Origin: Nitrospinota bacterium | GTDB lineage: Bacteria > Tectomicrobia > Entotheonellia > J063 | NCBI GenBank assembly: GCA_003696125.1 | Contig: RFHZ01000458.1 | Coordinates: forward strand, 1-8,531 | Direction: 5' to 3' | DNA length: 8,531 nucleotides | Shown: one piece after another, positions 1 to 6,760 of the stretch | Layout of the letters: each line of letters opens with the position of its first letter | How positions within the stretch are numbered: the stretch's first letter is position 1 | The notes under the pieces: generated by a model | Databases searched by the model: none | What the model was told of the DNA's origin: nothing | Seen by the model: the letters and a program-made list of their open reading frames with translations, nothing else | Translations under genes and position numbers: made by a program

Positions 1-23
1 ATAGATAATTTCGGCATAGCCAT
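1..23 (-). CDS. Probable 5' end of a divergent gene (partial)
   Basis: On the minus strand an ATG at 23 and a second in-frame ATG at 17 follow a purine-rich GGGGAGGAA stretch. The GGAGG core lies 8 nt before the second ATG, a good ribosome-binding distance, so translation more likely starts at 17. Only about six to eight codons (MAMPKLS...) are inside the window, so the product cannot be identified. The reading frame stays open to the window edge. The call rests only on the ribosome-binding site and start codon and could be chance. Confidence 0.35.
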
Positions 24-81
24 TTCCTCCCCTAGACATGTTATGGACATCGCTACCAGCATCGCTGATCAGACATATCAG

Positions 82-108
82 GGTATAGCAATTTTCCTTG
101 CTTTTCAA
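82..108 (-). promoter_or_regulatory. Candidate promoter for the left-edge gene
   Basis: Minus strand: a TTGAAA -35-like hexamer (108-103) and TATACC (87-82) preceded by TGC, which makes an extended -10. The spacer is 15 nt, shorter than ideal. A CTGATCAG palindrome (65-72) lies just downstream and could be an operator. This is pattern matching only. Confidence 0.3.
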
Positions 109-164
109 CCGAAAACTCCTTTCTCTTCCGGACGCCTCTCCCCATGCCGATTCCTGAAAACCCA

Positions 165-254
165 TTGACCAACCCTCGCTCTCTATGGTAGAGTAAAGTA
201 GAAGAGGCGGCCAACAAAAGAAATGTTTACAGACCAACGGAGTGCAAAGATTAT
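165..254 (+). promoter_or_regulatory. Candidate promoters upstream of khpA
   Basis: Two sigma-70-like pairs are visible. One is TTGACC (165-170) with an 18-nt spacer and TAGAGT (189-194). The other is TTTACA (226-231) with a 17-nt spacer and GATTAT (249-254). The second would give a 5' untranslated region of roughly 60 nt and is slightly preferred. Nothing else is recognisable in 24-319: no RNA gene, and no plus-strand coding region that could be rpsP. Confidence 0.35.
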
Positions 255-319
255 CCCAGGGGTGGGTGGATCATCTCGTGCTTGAAGAGAGGCTTTCTGT
301 CTGGAGGTGAAGAGAGCGC

Positions 320-553
320 ATGAAGGAACTCGTTGAGCAGATCGTCAAAGCCATGGTAGATTATCCTTCGGCCGTAGAGATTCAGGAAGTCAGAGGGGAG
401 ACGACCATCGTCATCGAACTACGGGTTGCTAAAGAGGATGCCGGGAAGATCATCGGGAGAAAAGGACGGAATGCGGAGGCGATCCGCACCATTCTCAGTG
501 CCGCTGGAGCCAAGGCAAAGAAGAAGGTAGAGCTTCAGATCCTCGAATGGTAA
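320..553 (+). CDS. khpA: KhpA-type KH-domain RNA-binding protein
   Basis: A 77-residue, single type II KH domain protein of the KhpA (YlqC) family. The RNA-binding GXXG loop is GRKG at residues 46-49 inside the hallmark [16 protein letters not shown] stretch, and the length is normal for the family. KhpA is known to bind RNA, often with KhpB/Jag, and to affect cell division and cell-wall synthesis in Gram-positive bacteria; its role here is inferred. The start is supported by GGAGGTGA about 9 nt upstream. In many genomes khpA lies between rpsP and rimM, but here no such neighbour is visible. The downstream gene is convergent, so khpA appears to be transcribed alone or as the last gene of its unit. 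The C-terminus is lysine-rich, which suits RNA contact. Confidence 0.93.
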   Translation: MKELVEQIVKAMVDYPSAVEIQEVRGETTIVIELRVAKEDAGKIIGRKGRNAEAIRTILSAAGAKAKKKVELQILEW

Positions 554-559
554 GGAGCA

Positions 560-586
560 GGGGCAGGGTAGGGAATTCCCTGCCCC
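560..586. terminator. GC-rich inverted repeat between convergent genes
   Basis: A perfect 9-bp stem, GGGGCAGGG (560-568) with CCCTGCCCC (578-586), encloses a 9-nt loop. The loop-proximal AGGGAATTCCCT is itself palindromic. It lies between the stop codons of khpA (553) and the dehydrogenase (601), so it could end transcripts from both sides. No T-run follows on either strand, so it is not a textbook intrinsic terminator; it may instead stabilise 3' ends or need Rho. Confidence 0.5.
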
Positions 587-600
587 GGTCAGGGGGAGGA

Positions 601-1722
601 TCAGGCCCCAGCCGCGATAACTACTTTGCGTATTTCTTCTCCATCCAGGCGATAACTCTGGCCAATGGCGTTGATGGCATCACCGATGCGCTCAAGGGGG
701 AGTTGGTGGGAGACGAGTCGTTCAAACGGGAGGTGTCCTCCTTCCATGATCTCTCTCCCCTGCTGGAAGTGCCCAACCTCTGAGGCCCAGACTCCCACCA
801 GGGTGATATGTTTATGATTCAGGTGCCGGAACGGATTGAGCGCGACCTCCCCTACATCGGTGAAGTGTCCGGCCACACAGTACGTCCCTCCCCGTCGTAG
901 CATCTCCAATCCTTCCGGGATGGCCTGCGGAAAACCGGTACATTCAAAGACCGCATCGGCACCATAGCGGCCCGTTGTCTCTGCTCTGGCCAGGGCAATC
1001 CGCTCCTTGGGGTCAGGAATCTCTTCGATATTGATGGTCACATCGGCTCCCAGCTCTTTGGCCAGAGCCAGACGGGAAGCCGGAGCCCCGATGACGATGG
1101 CCTTGTGTCCACCGGCCAGCTTTGCTGCCATCAGGGTACAGAGGCCGATGGCGCCGGCACCCTGGATGACCACGGTCTGACCGGGACGGAGGCGCACCCG
1201 ATCCACCTGATGAAGGCCGATGGTAAAGGGTTCCAGGAGCACTGCCCGCCTGGGATCGGCATTGATCTGGAAAAAGCGTGATTGGGGATGATTCAGGTGG
1301 ATATACTCGGCAAAGCCCCCTTGAAAGTGAGGTGGATGATCCGGGAGGGGACGAAAACCGTAACCGGTTCCGTGGCGACAGAGGCAGGGTTCTTTGAGGA
1401 CCGCGCAGAAGTAACACTGACCACAACGCAGACCGGGAACGATGTAGATGCGATCCCCTTCTTTGATCGGCCGGCCACTGAAGTCGGTCGTTACCCCGGC
1501 TCCTAGCTTCTCGATGATGCCTACCGGTTCATGTCCCATGACCAGCGGGAAACGCAGGCGGGGCATATGCCCCCGGTAGACATGCGCATCGGTTCCACAT
1601 ACGCCGCAGAGCTCCTGTCTGACCAGGACTTCTCCCGGTCCCGGGTCCGGGACCACCGCCTCTTCAATGGTGAACGTCCCTTCAATCTTGTCCAGCAGTG
1701 CTGCTCTGCCTGTCTTGGCCAT
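601..1722 (-). CDS. Zinc-dependent medium-chain alcohol/polyol dehydrogenase
   Basis: A 373-residue cytoplasmic oxidoreductase of the zinc-containing MDR superfamily (alcohol, sorbitol and threonine dehydrogenase relatives). Likely catalytic zinc ligands are C39 in CGVCGTD, H64-E65 in GHEPVG, and E164 in LLEPF. A structural-zinc lobe spans C100, C103, C106 and C113/C115. The Rossmann nucleotide-binding loop GAGAIG is at 188-193, implying NAD(P)+ use. The structural-lobe spacing is unusual: the usual fourth Cys position (C-x2-C-x2-C-x7-C) is Leu114, with Cys on either side. The start is firm, with AAAGGAG 6 nt before ATG. The gene is last in a minus-strand unit, 26 nt after the coiled-coil gene. 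Substrate cannot be assigned from sequence alone. Confidence 0.9.
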   Translation of the reverse strand: MAKTGRAALLDKIEGTFTIEEAVVPDPGPGEVLVRQELCGVCGTDAHVYRGHMPRLRFPLVMGHEPVGIIEKLGAGVTTDFSGRPIKEGDRIYIVPGLRCGQCYFCAVLKEPCLCRHGTGYGFRPLPDHPPHFQGGFAEYIHLNHPQSRFFQINADPRRAVLLEPFTIGLHQVDRVRLRPGQTVVIQGAGAIGLCTLMAAKLAGGHKAIVIGAPASRLALAKELGADVTINIEEIPDPKERIALARAETTGRYGADAVFECTGFPQAIPEGLEMLRRGGTYCVAGHFTDVGEVALNPFRHLNHKHITLVGVWASEVGHFQQGREIMEGGHLPFERLVSHQLPLERIGDAINAIGQSYRLDGEEIRKVVIAAGA

Positions 1723-1748
1723 ACCCGACTCCTTTCTGCTCCCGCCGG

Positions 1749-1970
1749 TTAATCGTTGAGTCGCAAGGCCCGCTGTACCTGAAAAAGCTCCCGTTGGAGC
1801 GACTGGATCTGCAATTCCTGCTGCCTGAGGAGTCGGTCTTTCTCTACCAGCTCCTTGTCAGAGTAACATCCCTGCTTTTCCAGGAGGTCGAGGGCCTTGG
1901 TCGCCTCTCGGATCTGTCTCTTCAGATGCCGCTCTTCTTTTTTGAGCTGTTTGAGTAAAGATTTCTCCAT
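1749..1970 (-). CDS. Small coiled-coil protein of unknown function
   Basis: A 73-residue, highly charged protein predicted to be two amphipathic helices (about 3-33 and 38-70) joined by a short GCYSDK turn, with Leu/Ile spacing consistent with an antiparallel helical hairpin or coiled coil. It has no signal peptide or membrane segment. It begins 13 nt after the DnaD-domain gene's stop and ends 26 nt before the dehydrogenase, so co-transcription is likely. GAGGGAGAAGG lies just before the ATG. The size and hairpin shape recall Spo0E-like phosphatases, but the SQxLD signature of that family is absent (EKDRLL in the equivalent place), so no function is assigned. The spacing and ribosome-binding site support a real gene. 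Confidence 0.7.
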   Translation of the reverse strand: MEKSLLKQLKKEERHLKRQIREATKALDLLEKQGCYSDKELVEKDRLLRQQELQIQSLQRELFQVQRALRLND

Positions 1971-1983
1971 CTCCTTCTCCCTC

Positions 1984-2517
1984 TCATCCTAAGTACTGCT
2001 CTCGCACAATTTCCCATAAGGCTGCCCGCACCAGGAGATCGTACGTCTCCTCATTCATCGGAGCATACCTGGGAACGCGCTGCGTTGCTTCTGTGTAGAG
2101 CAGCGCTTTTTTTTCTGGGGGGAGCACTCGTAAAATCCCTTCGATCTGCCGGAGTTCCTCCTCTATCTCCTCTGGAGAAAACTTGAGCGGTAGAGAAGAA
2201 CCCTGCTGATCAACCGGTTCGAGGACCTGTCGAACCTCAGGGGGAACCCTCTCTTTACGAGTCATCTCCCGATAGAAGGCTTCGGTATAATTCACCACTA
2301 TGCGCCCCTGCTTTTTCCACGTGAGCAAAAGCCGCATCACATAGTGTAACGTCGCCCGGTCCTGGTATATCGCTTCCAGCATTGCCAGCTCCACCGTACT
2401 GACAGAGTACATGGTGATCAGATCACTCAGGATACTGCTGACGGTGCGGTGGGACTGGCGCAGGGGGGGAAAGTATGTCGCATACAATCTCACCAGCGCT
2501 TCTATTTCCATGTACAT
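1984..2517 (-). CDS. DnaD-domain (DnaB_2 family) replication-type protein
   Basis: A 177-residue protein if started at ATG 2517. Residues about 5-72 match the C-terminal DnaD domain (PF07261 type): an N-terminal LVRLYATYFPPL helix and the hallmark YxxxIxxxW motif as Y59-VMRL-LLT-W67, followed by KKQGRI. In Bacillus DnaD this domain binds DNA and helps load the replicative helicase. Residues about 112-177 form a helical tail (EEIEEELRQIEG; LPPEKKALL...). The N-terminal winged-helix domain of full-length DnaD is absent. The frame stays open upstream to 2838, but it overlaps a strong promoter (2740-2768) and its upstream residues look non-coding. I chose 2517 because GGTGGAG lies 10 nt upstream. 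ATG 2637 (217 residues) and ATG 2511 are alternatives. The domain call is good; the start is uncertain. Confidence 0.75.
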   Translation of the reverse strand: MYMEIEALVRLYATYFPPLRQSHRTVSSILSDLITMYSVSTVELAMLEAIYQDRATLHYVMRLLLTWKKQGRIVVNYTEAFYREMTRKERVPPEVRQVLEPVDQQGSSLPLKFSPEEIEEELRQIEGILRVLPPEKKALLYTEATQRVPRYAPMNEETYDLLVRAALWEIVREQYLG

Positions 2518-2733
2518 GACCTGGGTTCTCCACCAAATACCTCTTGCCCCAACTCCGAGGAGCCTCTTTCCCCCCAACGAGACCCCTCCCTGGCTCCACT
2601 TCTCCCTGTTTACCGAAGCGCTTCTCTTCACCCCCATAACCCTTGGTGTGCTGGAAGATCTCTTTTTTCGCCTGTTCTCACCTCCTTTCTTCAAGCGAAG
2701 AGTAAACTCTTTCTCATTAAATATAGGAAAATC
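2518..2733 (-). promoter_or_regulatory. Long leader with orphan Shine-Dalgarno site
   Basis: Between the expected transcript start (about 2733) and ATG 2517 lie about 216 nt. The first part holds two overlapping small hairpins: AAGAG/CTCTT around TTTA (2698-2711) and a CTTC/GAAG hairpin just after. Both immediately precede a consensus AAAGGAGG (2688-2681) with no ATG, GTG or TTG at normal distance. A 17-codon mini-ORF from GTG 2681 ends at 2628, overlapping ATG 2637. Further down, GAAGCGCTTC is a 10-bp palindrome, and GGAGCC/GGCTCC can pair. No known riboswitch or T-box consensus was recognised. Whether this is a regulatory leader, a leader peptide or an altered N-terminus is open. Confidence 0.4.
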
Positions 2734-2739
2734 AAAGAA

Positions 2740-2768
2740 ACTATACTGGGAAAAAGGATTAATGTCAA
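2740..2768 (-). promoter_or_regulatory. Strong sigma-70-type promoter
   Basis: Minus strand: a perfect -35 TTGACA (2768-2763), a 17-nt spacer, and -10 TATAGT (2745-2740, five of six matches to consensus). It lies just after the pyrD stop codon (2811-2813) in an AT-rich pocket. It should drive the DnaD-domain, coiled-coil and dehydrogenase genes independently of the pyrD unit, with a transcript start near 2733. Confidence 0.8.
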
Positions 2769-2810
2769 GCATTTTTTCCACTTTTGAGAAAAATAGAATG
2801 CGCCAGCCGC

Positions 2811-3923
2811 TTACCGAGGAGTGTTCTCCGGGTTGCACGCATCCTGTCCCACCGCATCGGTGACCGTCTGCAGGCCGGCTGCGGAGAGGCAGGCACAGAG
2901 ACCGCGGGTAATATGGCGCACCAGAGACGGACCCTCATAAATTAGGCCGGTATATACCTGGACCAGGGAGGCTCCGGCCAGGATCTTTTCCCAGGCATCG
3001 GCCGCGGAGAAGATCCCTCCCACACCGATAATAGGGATACGCCCTTCTGTCCGTTGAAAGAGATAACGAATAATGGCTGTGGAACGTTGTCGCAGGGGAC
3101 GGCCACTCAGGCCTCCCGCTTCATCCAGTGCCGTGGTGAGCCCGTTCCGGGCAACGGTGGTGTTGGTAGCTACAATACCGGCGATCCGCTGCTCGGCCAC
3201 CACGTCCACGATGGCATCGAGTTGGGAGGGAACGAGATCAGGAGCGATCTTGACCAGGAGGGGTTTGGGTGGGTGATGGGCCTGGGTGGCAAGCTGGATG
3301 TTCTGCTCCTGCAAGGCGTGGAGGAGTTCGCCGAGAAGACTCCCTTCCTGGAGTTGTCTCAGCCCAGGAGTATTGGGAGAGCTTACATTGACGACAAAGA
3401 AGTCTCCCCAGGGATAGAGGCGCTCAAAGCTGTACAGGTAGTCGGCCACTGCCTGGGAGAGGGGAACGATCTTCGACTTCCCGATATTTATCCCCAGGGG
3501 GATAGGAGGTTTCCCTGCCTGCTCAAGGTGTTTGGCAACCGCATCGGCTCCGGCGTTGTTGAATCCCATGCGGTTGATCAGGGCCTGATCTGCCGGGAGG
3601 CGAAACAGGCGGGGACGAGGATTTCCTGCCTGGGGATGGGCGGTGACGGTCCCGATCTCCATGAAGCCAAAGCCGAGCAGGGGGATACTCCTGACCAGAC
3701 GACCATTTTTGTCAAAACCGGCGGCCAGGCCGACCGGATTGGGGAAGCGGAGTCCCATCACGGTGGATACGAGTCGCCTGTCCTCAACGGAGAAGCAGCG
3801 CCGCAGGCACCCGGAGAGGAGAGGCGTCTTTCCCACCTGCTCCAGCAGCCTGATGACCAGCTCATGTACGGCTTCCGGGTCTTGCCGGAAGAGAAAGGGG
3901 CGAAACAGAGAAGTGTAAAGCAT
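2811..3923 (-). CDS. pyrD: Dihydroorotate dehydrogenase (quinone), class 2
   Basis: Catalyses oxidation of dihydroorotate to orotate in pyrimidine synthesis, passing electrons through FMN to membrane quinones. With the start at 3923 it has 370 residues. The N-terminal helices (MLYTSLFRPFLFRQDPEAVHE) are the class 2 membrane-association segment. LAAGFDKNG (67-74), NRMGFNN (117-123) and K225 in VKIAPDL surround the FMN/substrate site. The catalytic base is Ser182 in NVSSPNTPGLR, where class 1 enzymes have Cys. VATNTT and the phosphate-binding IGVGGI (299-304) follow. The chosen ATG matches family N-termini, has AGGA/GAGG upstream, and avoids overlap with the transporter gene; an upstream ATG (3962) would add 13 residues. 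About 30 extra C-terminal residues follow the usual end of the family. Confidence 0.95.
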   Translation of the reverse strand: MLYTSLFRPFLFRQDPEAVHELVIRLLEQVGKTPLLSGCLRRCFSVEDRRLVSTVMGLRFPNPVGLAAGFDKNGRLVRSIPLLGFGFMEIGTVTAHPQAGNPRPRLFRLPADQALINRMGFNNAGADAVAKHLEQAGKPPIPLGINIGKSKIVPLSQAVADYLYSFERLYPWGDFFVVNVSSPNTPGLRQLQEGSLLGELLHALQEQNIQLATQAHHPPKPLLVKIAPDLVPSQLDAIVDVVAEQRIAGIVATNTTVARNGLTTALDEAGGLSGRPLRQRSTAIIRYLFQRTEGRIPIIGVGGIFSAADAWEKILAGASLVQVYTGLIYEGPSLVRHITRGLCACLSAAGLQTVTDAVGQDACNPENTPR

Positions 3924-3937
3924 ATCCTCAGGTCCTC

Positions 3938-4978
3938 TCAAAGGGAGGAAGCGAGATGACAACTGACCTGGTGATCCGTCCCCACCGGCTGCAGGGTCGG
4001 TTTATCCTGGACACAGCGCTCTATACGCTCGGGACAGCGAGGGTGAAACGGGCAACCGGCCGGTGGATCGAGCGGATCAGGGACGTTTCCGGGCAGCACG
4101 ATCTGGGGAGTGGTGTCCCAGGGATCGGGAATGGGGATGGCCGAGAGGAGGGCCCGGGTGTACGGATGCGCTGGCGCATCAAAGAGCGTATCCGCATCGG
4201 CGATCTCTACAATTTCTCCCAGGTACATCACCGCAATCCGATTGCTGAGATAGTGTACAACCGAAAGATCATGAGAGATGAAGAGATAGGTGAGCCGGTA
4301 CTCATCCTGCAAGGAGCAGAGAAGGTTGAGAATCTGGGCCTGGATACTGACATCCAGGGCAGAGACCGGTTCATCGGCCACGATAAATCTGGGTTGGAGA
4401 GCCAGGGCCCGGGCAATGGCCAGCCGTTGCCGCTGTCCCCCGCTAAACTCGTGTGGATAGCGATCCTGCAGCCGGGGATCGATACCGACCCGCTCTAACA
4501 GGTAGGTTACCCGCTCTTCCTGCTCCTCTCGCGTCCCGACTCCATAGATCTGCAAGGGCTCCAGGATACTCTCTTTGACCGTCATCCTGGGATTCAGAGA
4601 GGCATAGGGATTTTGAAAGATCGGCTGCATCTGCTGGCGGAGTTGGCGGAGTTCCTGCCTGGAGAGCTTCCCCAGGTTCTTTCCCGCAAAGATGACCTCA
4701 CCCGAAAAGGGGGGATTGAGATAGAGGAGGGCACGCCCCAGGGTGGTTTTCCCACAACCGCTCTCTCCTACCACACCCAGTGTCTCCCCCTCTCGAATCT
4801 GTAAGGTGATTCCCCGGATGGCAACCAGCTCCCGTTTCCCGATCCCGGCAACCCGTCCCCAAAAGCCGCTCTTGACCGGAAAGCGCTTTTGCAGGTTGCG
4901 GGTTTCCACCAGAATACGGTTATGCCCTATCGACCCTTCTCTCATCCTCTGCTCGCCGTTACCCGCGTTCCCGATCAT
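3938..4978 (-). CDS. Oligopeptide/dipeptide ABC transporter ATPase (DppF/OppF-like)
   Basis: A 346-residue cytoplasmic ATPase subunit of a peptide/nickel-type importer. In order: Walker A GESGCGKT (71-78), Q-loop FQNP (121-124), signature FSGGQRQR (178-185), Walker B FIVADEP (198-204), D-loop SALD, and the switch histidine H236 in ISHD. All are canonical. The C-terminal oligopeptide-type extension has HPYTRALLSAIP followed by four cysteines (309, 315, 322, 340), a pattern typical of this family. The start has AGAGG about 9 nt upstream; Met12 is an alternative. It lies 22 nt after its partner ATPase and 14 nt before pyrD, which indicates an operon. Permeases and binding protein are not in the window, so the substrate is unproven. 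Confidence 0.93.
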   Translation of the reverse strand: MIGNAGNGEQRMREGSIGHNRILVETRNLQKRFPVKSGFWGRVAGIGKRELVAIRGITLQIREGETLGVVGESGCGKTTLGRALLYLNPPFSGEVIFAGKNLGKLSRQELRQLRQQMQPIFQNPYASLNPRMTVKESILEPLQIYGVGTREEQEERVTYLLERVGIDPRLQDRYPHEFSGGQRQRLAIARALALQPRFIVADEPVSALDVSIQAQILNLLCSLQDEYRLTYLFISHDLSVVHYLSNRIAVMYLGEIVEIADADTLFDAPAHPYTRALLSAIPIPDPWDTTPQIVLPGNVPDPLDPPAGCPFHPRCPERIERCVQDKPTLQPVGTDHQVSCHLASSL

Positions 4979-5000
4979 AACAAAAAACCTCTACGTGCAT

Positions 5001-6008
5001 TCAGGCAAAGAGGTGGCATTTGACCAGATGTCCTTCTCCTACTGCGTAGGTCTTCGGTTCCTCTGCTGTACAGGGAGCGAAAGCTTCGGGACAGCGGGGA
5101 TGAAAGGCGCAACCGGCTGGGACATGAATCAGGTTAGGCACGGAACCCGGAATGGTAGGTAGGGTTCCCCGTTTCGTTTCCCGTCGCGGAATGGACTGCA
5201 ACAGGCCACGGCTGTAGGGGTGGAGCGGCTGGCGAAAGAAGGAGTAGACATCCGCGTCTTCCACGATCTTCCCGGCGTACATGACCAGGACGCGTCGGCA
5301 GAGCCTGGCCACGATGCCGAGGTTATGCGTGATCAAAAGGATGGTCATCCGCCTCTCTGCCTGCAGTTGCTTGAGGAACTGGAGGATTTGCACCTGGATG
5401 GTGGCGTCGACCGCCGTGGTCGGTTCATCGGCAATCAAGAGGGTAGGCTCACCGATCAAAGCCATGGCGATCAAGACCCGTTGCAGCAGTCCACCGCTGA
5501 GCTGATGGGGATAGGCGGTGGCAACCACCGGTGGATTGGGGATGTGGACCGCTTCCATGACCTGGTAGACCCGCTGCCAGAGTGCCGTGTTTCGCCGTCT
5601 CCGCTGCCAGGGGAGCCAGCCGTCGACCTGGACAGGTTCGTGTGCCTTCACCACCTCGGCAATCTGCTCCCCCACGGTCTGGACCGGGTTCAGCGCGGCA
5701 AAAGGGTCTTGCCAGATCATGGCGATCTCTTTGCCGCGGATATGCCGCATCTCGGCAGGAGACTTGGCCAGAAGGTCTTCTCCTTTAAAGAGGACCTTTC
5801 CCCCTTCGATCCGACCCGGAGACTCGATGAGACGCATGATGGAGAGTGCGGTAGCGGTCTTCCCACACCCCGATTCCCCGACGAGCCCGGTCATCTCTCC
5901 TGCTTCCAAAGAAAAGGAGACCCCATCTACCGCCTTGACTACCCCCTCTGCGGTATGGAAATAGGTAGAGAGGTCTTCCACCTGTAACAAGATGTTCCCC
6001 CTGCTCAT
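5001..6008 (-). CDS. Oligopeptide/dipeptide ABC transporter ATPase (DppD/OppD-like)
   Basis: A 335-residue partner ATPase (ATG 6008; TTG 6026 would add six residues). The N-terminus, ILLQVEDLSTYFHTAEGVVKAVDGVSF, is the classic DppD/OppD opening. Walker A is GESGCGKT (44-51), the Q-loop WQDP (99-102), Walker B LLIADEP (190-196) and the switch histidine H228. The C-terminal extension carries HPYSRGLLQSIPRR and cysteines 300, 306, 313 and 331. Several normally fixed positions deviate: the signature reads LSGGLLQR instead of LSGGMRQR, the D-loop is TAVD instead of TALD, and ITHN replaces ITHD. There is also an apparent short Trp/Arg-rich insertion (GWLPWQRRRR) in the helical subdomain. It may be the weaker, regulatory half of an asymmetric ATPase pair. 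It starts 29 nt after the racemase gene. Confidence 0.92.
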   Translation of the reverse strand: MSRGNILLQVEDLSTYFHTAEGVVKAVDGVSFSLEAGEMTGLVGESGCGKTATALSIMRLIESPGRIEGGKVLFKGEDLLAKSPAEMRHIRGKEIAMIWQDPFAALNPVQTVGEQIAEVVKAHEPVQVDGWLPWQRRRRNTALWQRVYQVMEAVHIPNPPVVATAYPHQLSGGLLQRVLIAMALIGEPTLLIADEPTTAVDATIQVQILQFLKQLQAERRMTILLITHNLGIVARLCRRVLVMYAGKIVEDADVYSFFRQPLHPYSRGLLQSIPRRETKRGTLPTIPGSVPNLIHVPAGCAFHPRCPEAFAPCTAEEPKTYAVGEGHLVKCHLFA

Positions 6009-6037
6009 AGCCTTATGCCCGGCCAATCCGGATCGGT

Positions 6038-6760
6038 TTACTCCTCATAGCTACACTGATGCACCGCCTGGTAGACCATGGTGGTCAGGCTCAGGATATC
6101 GAAGACCGGTAGCCCGACCGCCTGCTGGATCTGCCGTGCATAGGGCGGCATGTTGGTGCATTCAAGGACGATGGCCCCGACACGAGGATGGGTATGCACC
6201 AGGTGTTGCGCGGCTTGCAGGAGATCCTGCCTGGCCTGCTCCACATCCAGGGTAGGCTCGTTTTCGAGCAGGACCCGGCTGAACTCTTTTCCCTGTTCGG
6301 CTCCCACGATCACGACCGGGGTGTCTGCCGCCCCCACCGCTTCCAGATGTCGGCGAGACAGGGAGGGGGCGTACACCGTGAGGATGCCGACCTGCTGGTC
6401 TGGCCGGAGCATCCGGTGGACCAGGGGGACCAGCAGGAGGGTGGAGGTAAAGACCGGGATACTGACCGCAGCCGCCATCTCCCGCTGGAAGAGGGCCAGG
6501 AAACCACAGCTCGTGGTGATCGCCTTTACCCCTTCCCGTTCCAGGAATCGGGCTCCCTCGATAAAGGGCTGGAGCAGGGCCGGGTCTCCTTCCTTGACCA
6601 CCCGTTCTGGCGAAGCGCCTTTTACCACATAATAGCGGACCGGAAAGGGAAAGGAGCAGGCATTGCCGATATCTCCCGGTATCCGGGGAAACCGGGTTTC
6701 CAAGGTTAAGATCCCGATCTCATACCCGTACAGATTGGGCCCTCCTGTCACTCGCGACAT
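6038..6760 (-). CDS. Aspartate/glutamate racemase-family protein
   Basis: A 240-residue cytoplasmic protein of the cofactor-independent Asp/Glu racemase superfamily. The two catalytic cysteines are visible: C85 in ITTSCGFL and C201 in VLECTNMPPY, each near the middle of its half-domain as the family requires. The N-terminal GYEIGILTLETRFPRIPGDIGN stretch is distinctive of an uncharacterised subgroup, so the substrate (Asp, Glu, hydantoin or other) is not assigned. ATG 6760 is chosen because AAGGAGGT lies 4 nt upstream; the longer frame to 6832 has no such support. It is first in the minus-strand unit with two peptide-transporter ATPases and pyrD, which would fit recycling of peptides containing D-amino acids, but that link is inference. 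Confidence 0.85.
   Translation of the reverse strand: MSRVTGGPNLYGYEIGILTLETRFPRIPGDIGNACSFPFPVRYYVVKGASPERVVKEGDPALLQPFIEGARFLEREGVKAITTSCGFLALFQREMAAAVSIPVFTSTLLLVPLVHRMLRPDQQVGILTVYAPSLSRRHLEAVGAADTPVVIVGAEQGKEFSRVLLENEPTLDVEQARQDLLQAAQHLVHTHPRVGAIVLECTNMPPYARQIQQAVGLPVFDILSLTTMVYQAVHQCSYEE

Noticed and set aside
1749-1970. Spo0E-like phosphatase assignment
   Set aside because: The helical hairpin and size fit, but the SQxLD signature is missing.
2518-2733. T-box or other known riboswitch in the DnaD-gene leader
   Set aside because: The T-box AGGGUGGNACCGCG-type sequence is absent, and no other riboswitch consensus or terminator/anti-terminator pair with a U-run was found.
2518-2838. N-terminal 107-codon extension of the DnaD-domain reading frame
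   Set aside because: Its upstream part covers a near-consensus promoter and reaches into the pyrD 3' end; the sequence between 2518 and 2700 is low in protein-like character and lacks a placed ribosome-binding site.
3054-3959. 301-codon plus-strand open frame opposite pyrD
   Set aside because: It is antisense to a clearly conserved PyrD with all its motifs, has no recognisable domain, and is explained by high GC codon bias.
5220-5987. 255-codon plus-strand open frame opposite the DppD-like gene
   Set aside because: It is antisense to a conserved ATPase with complete Walker motifs, and its translation is rich in His, Asp and Arg with no domain, as expected for a shadow frame.
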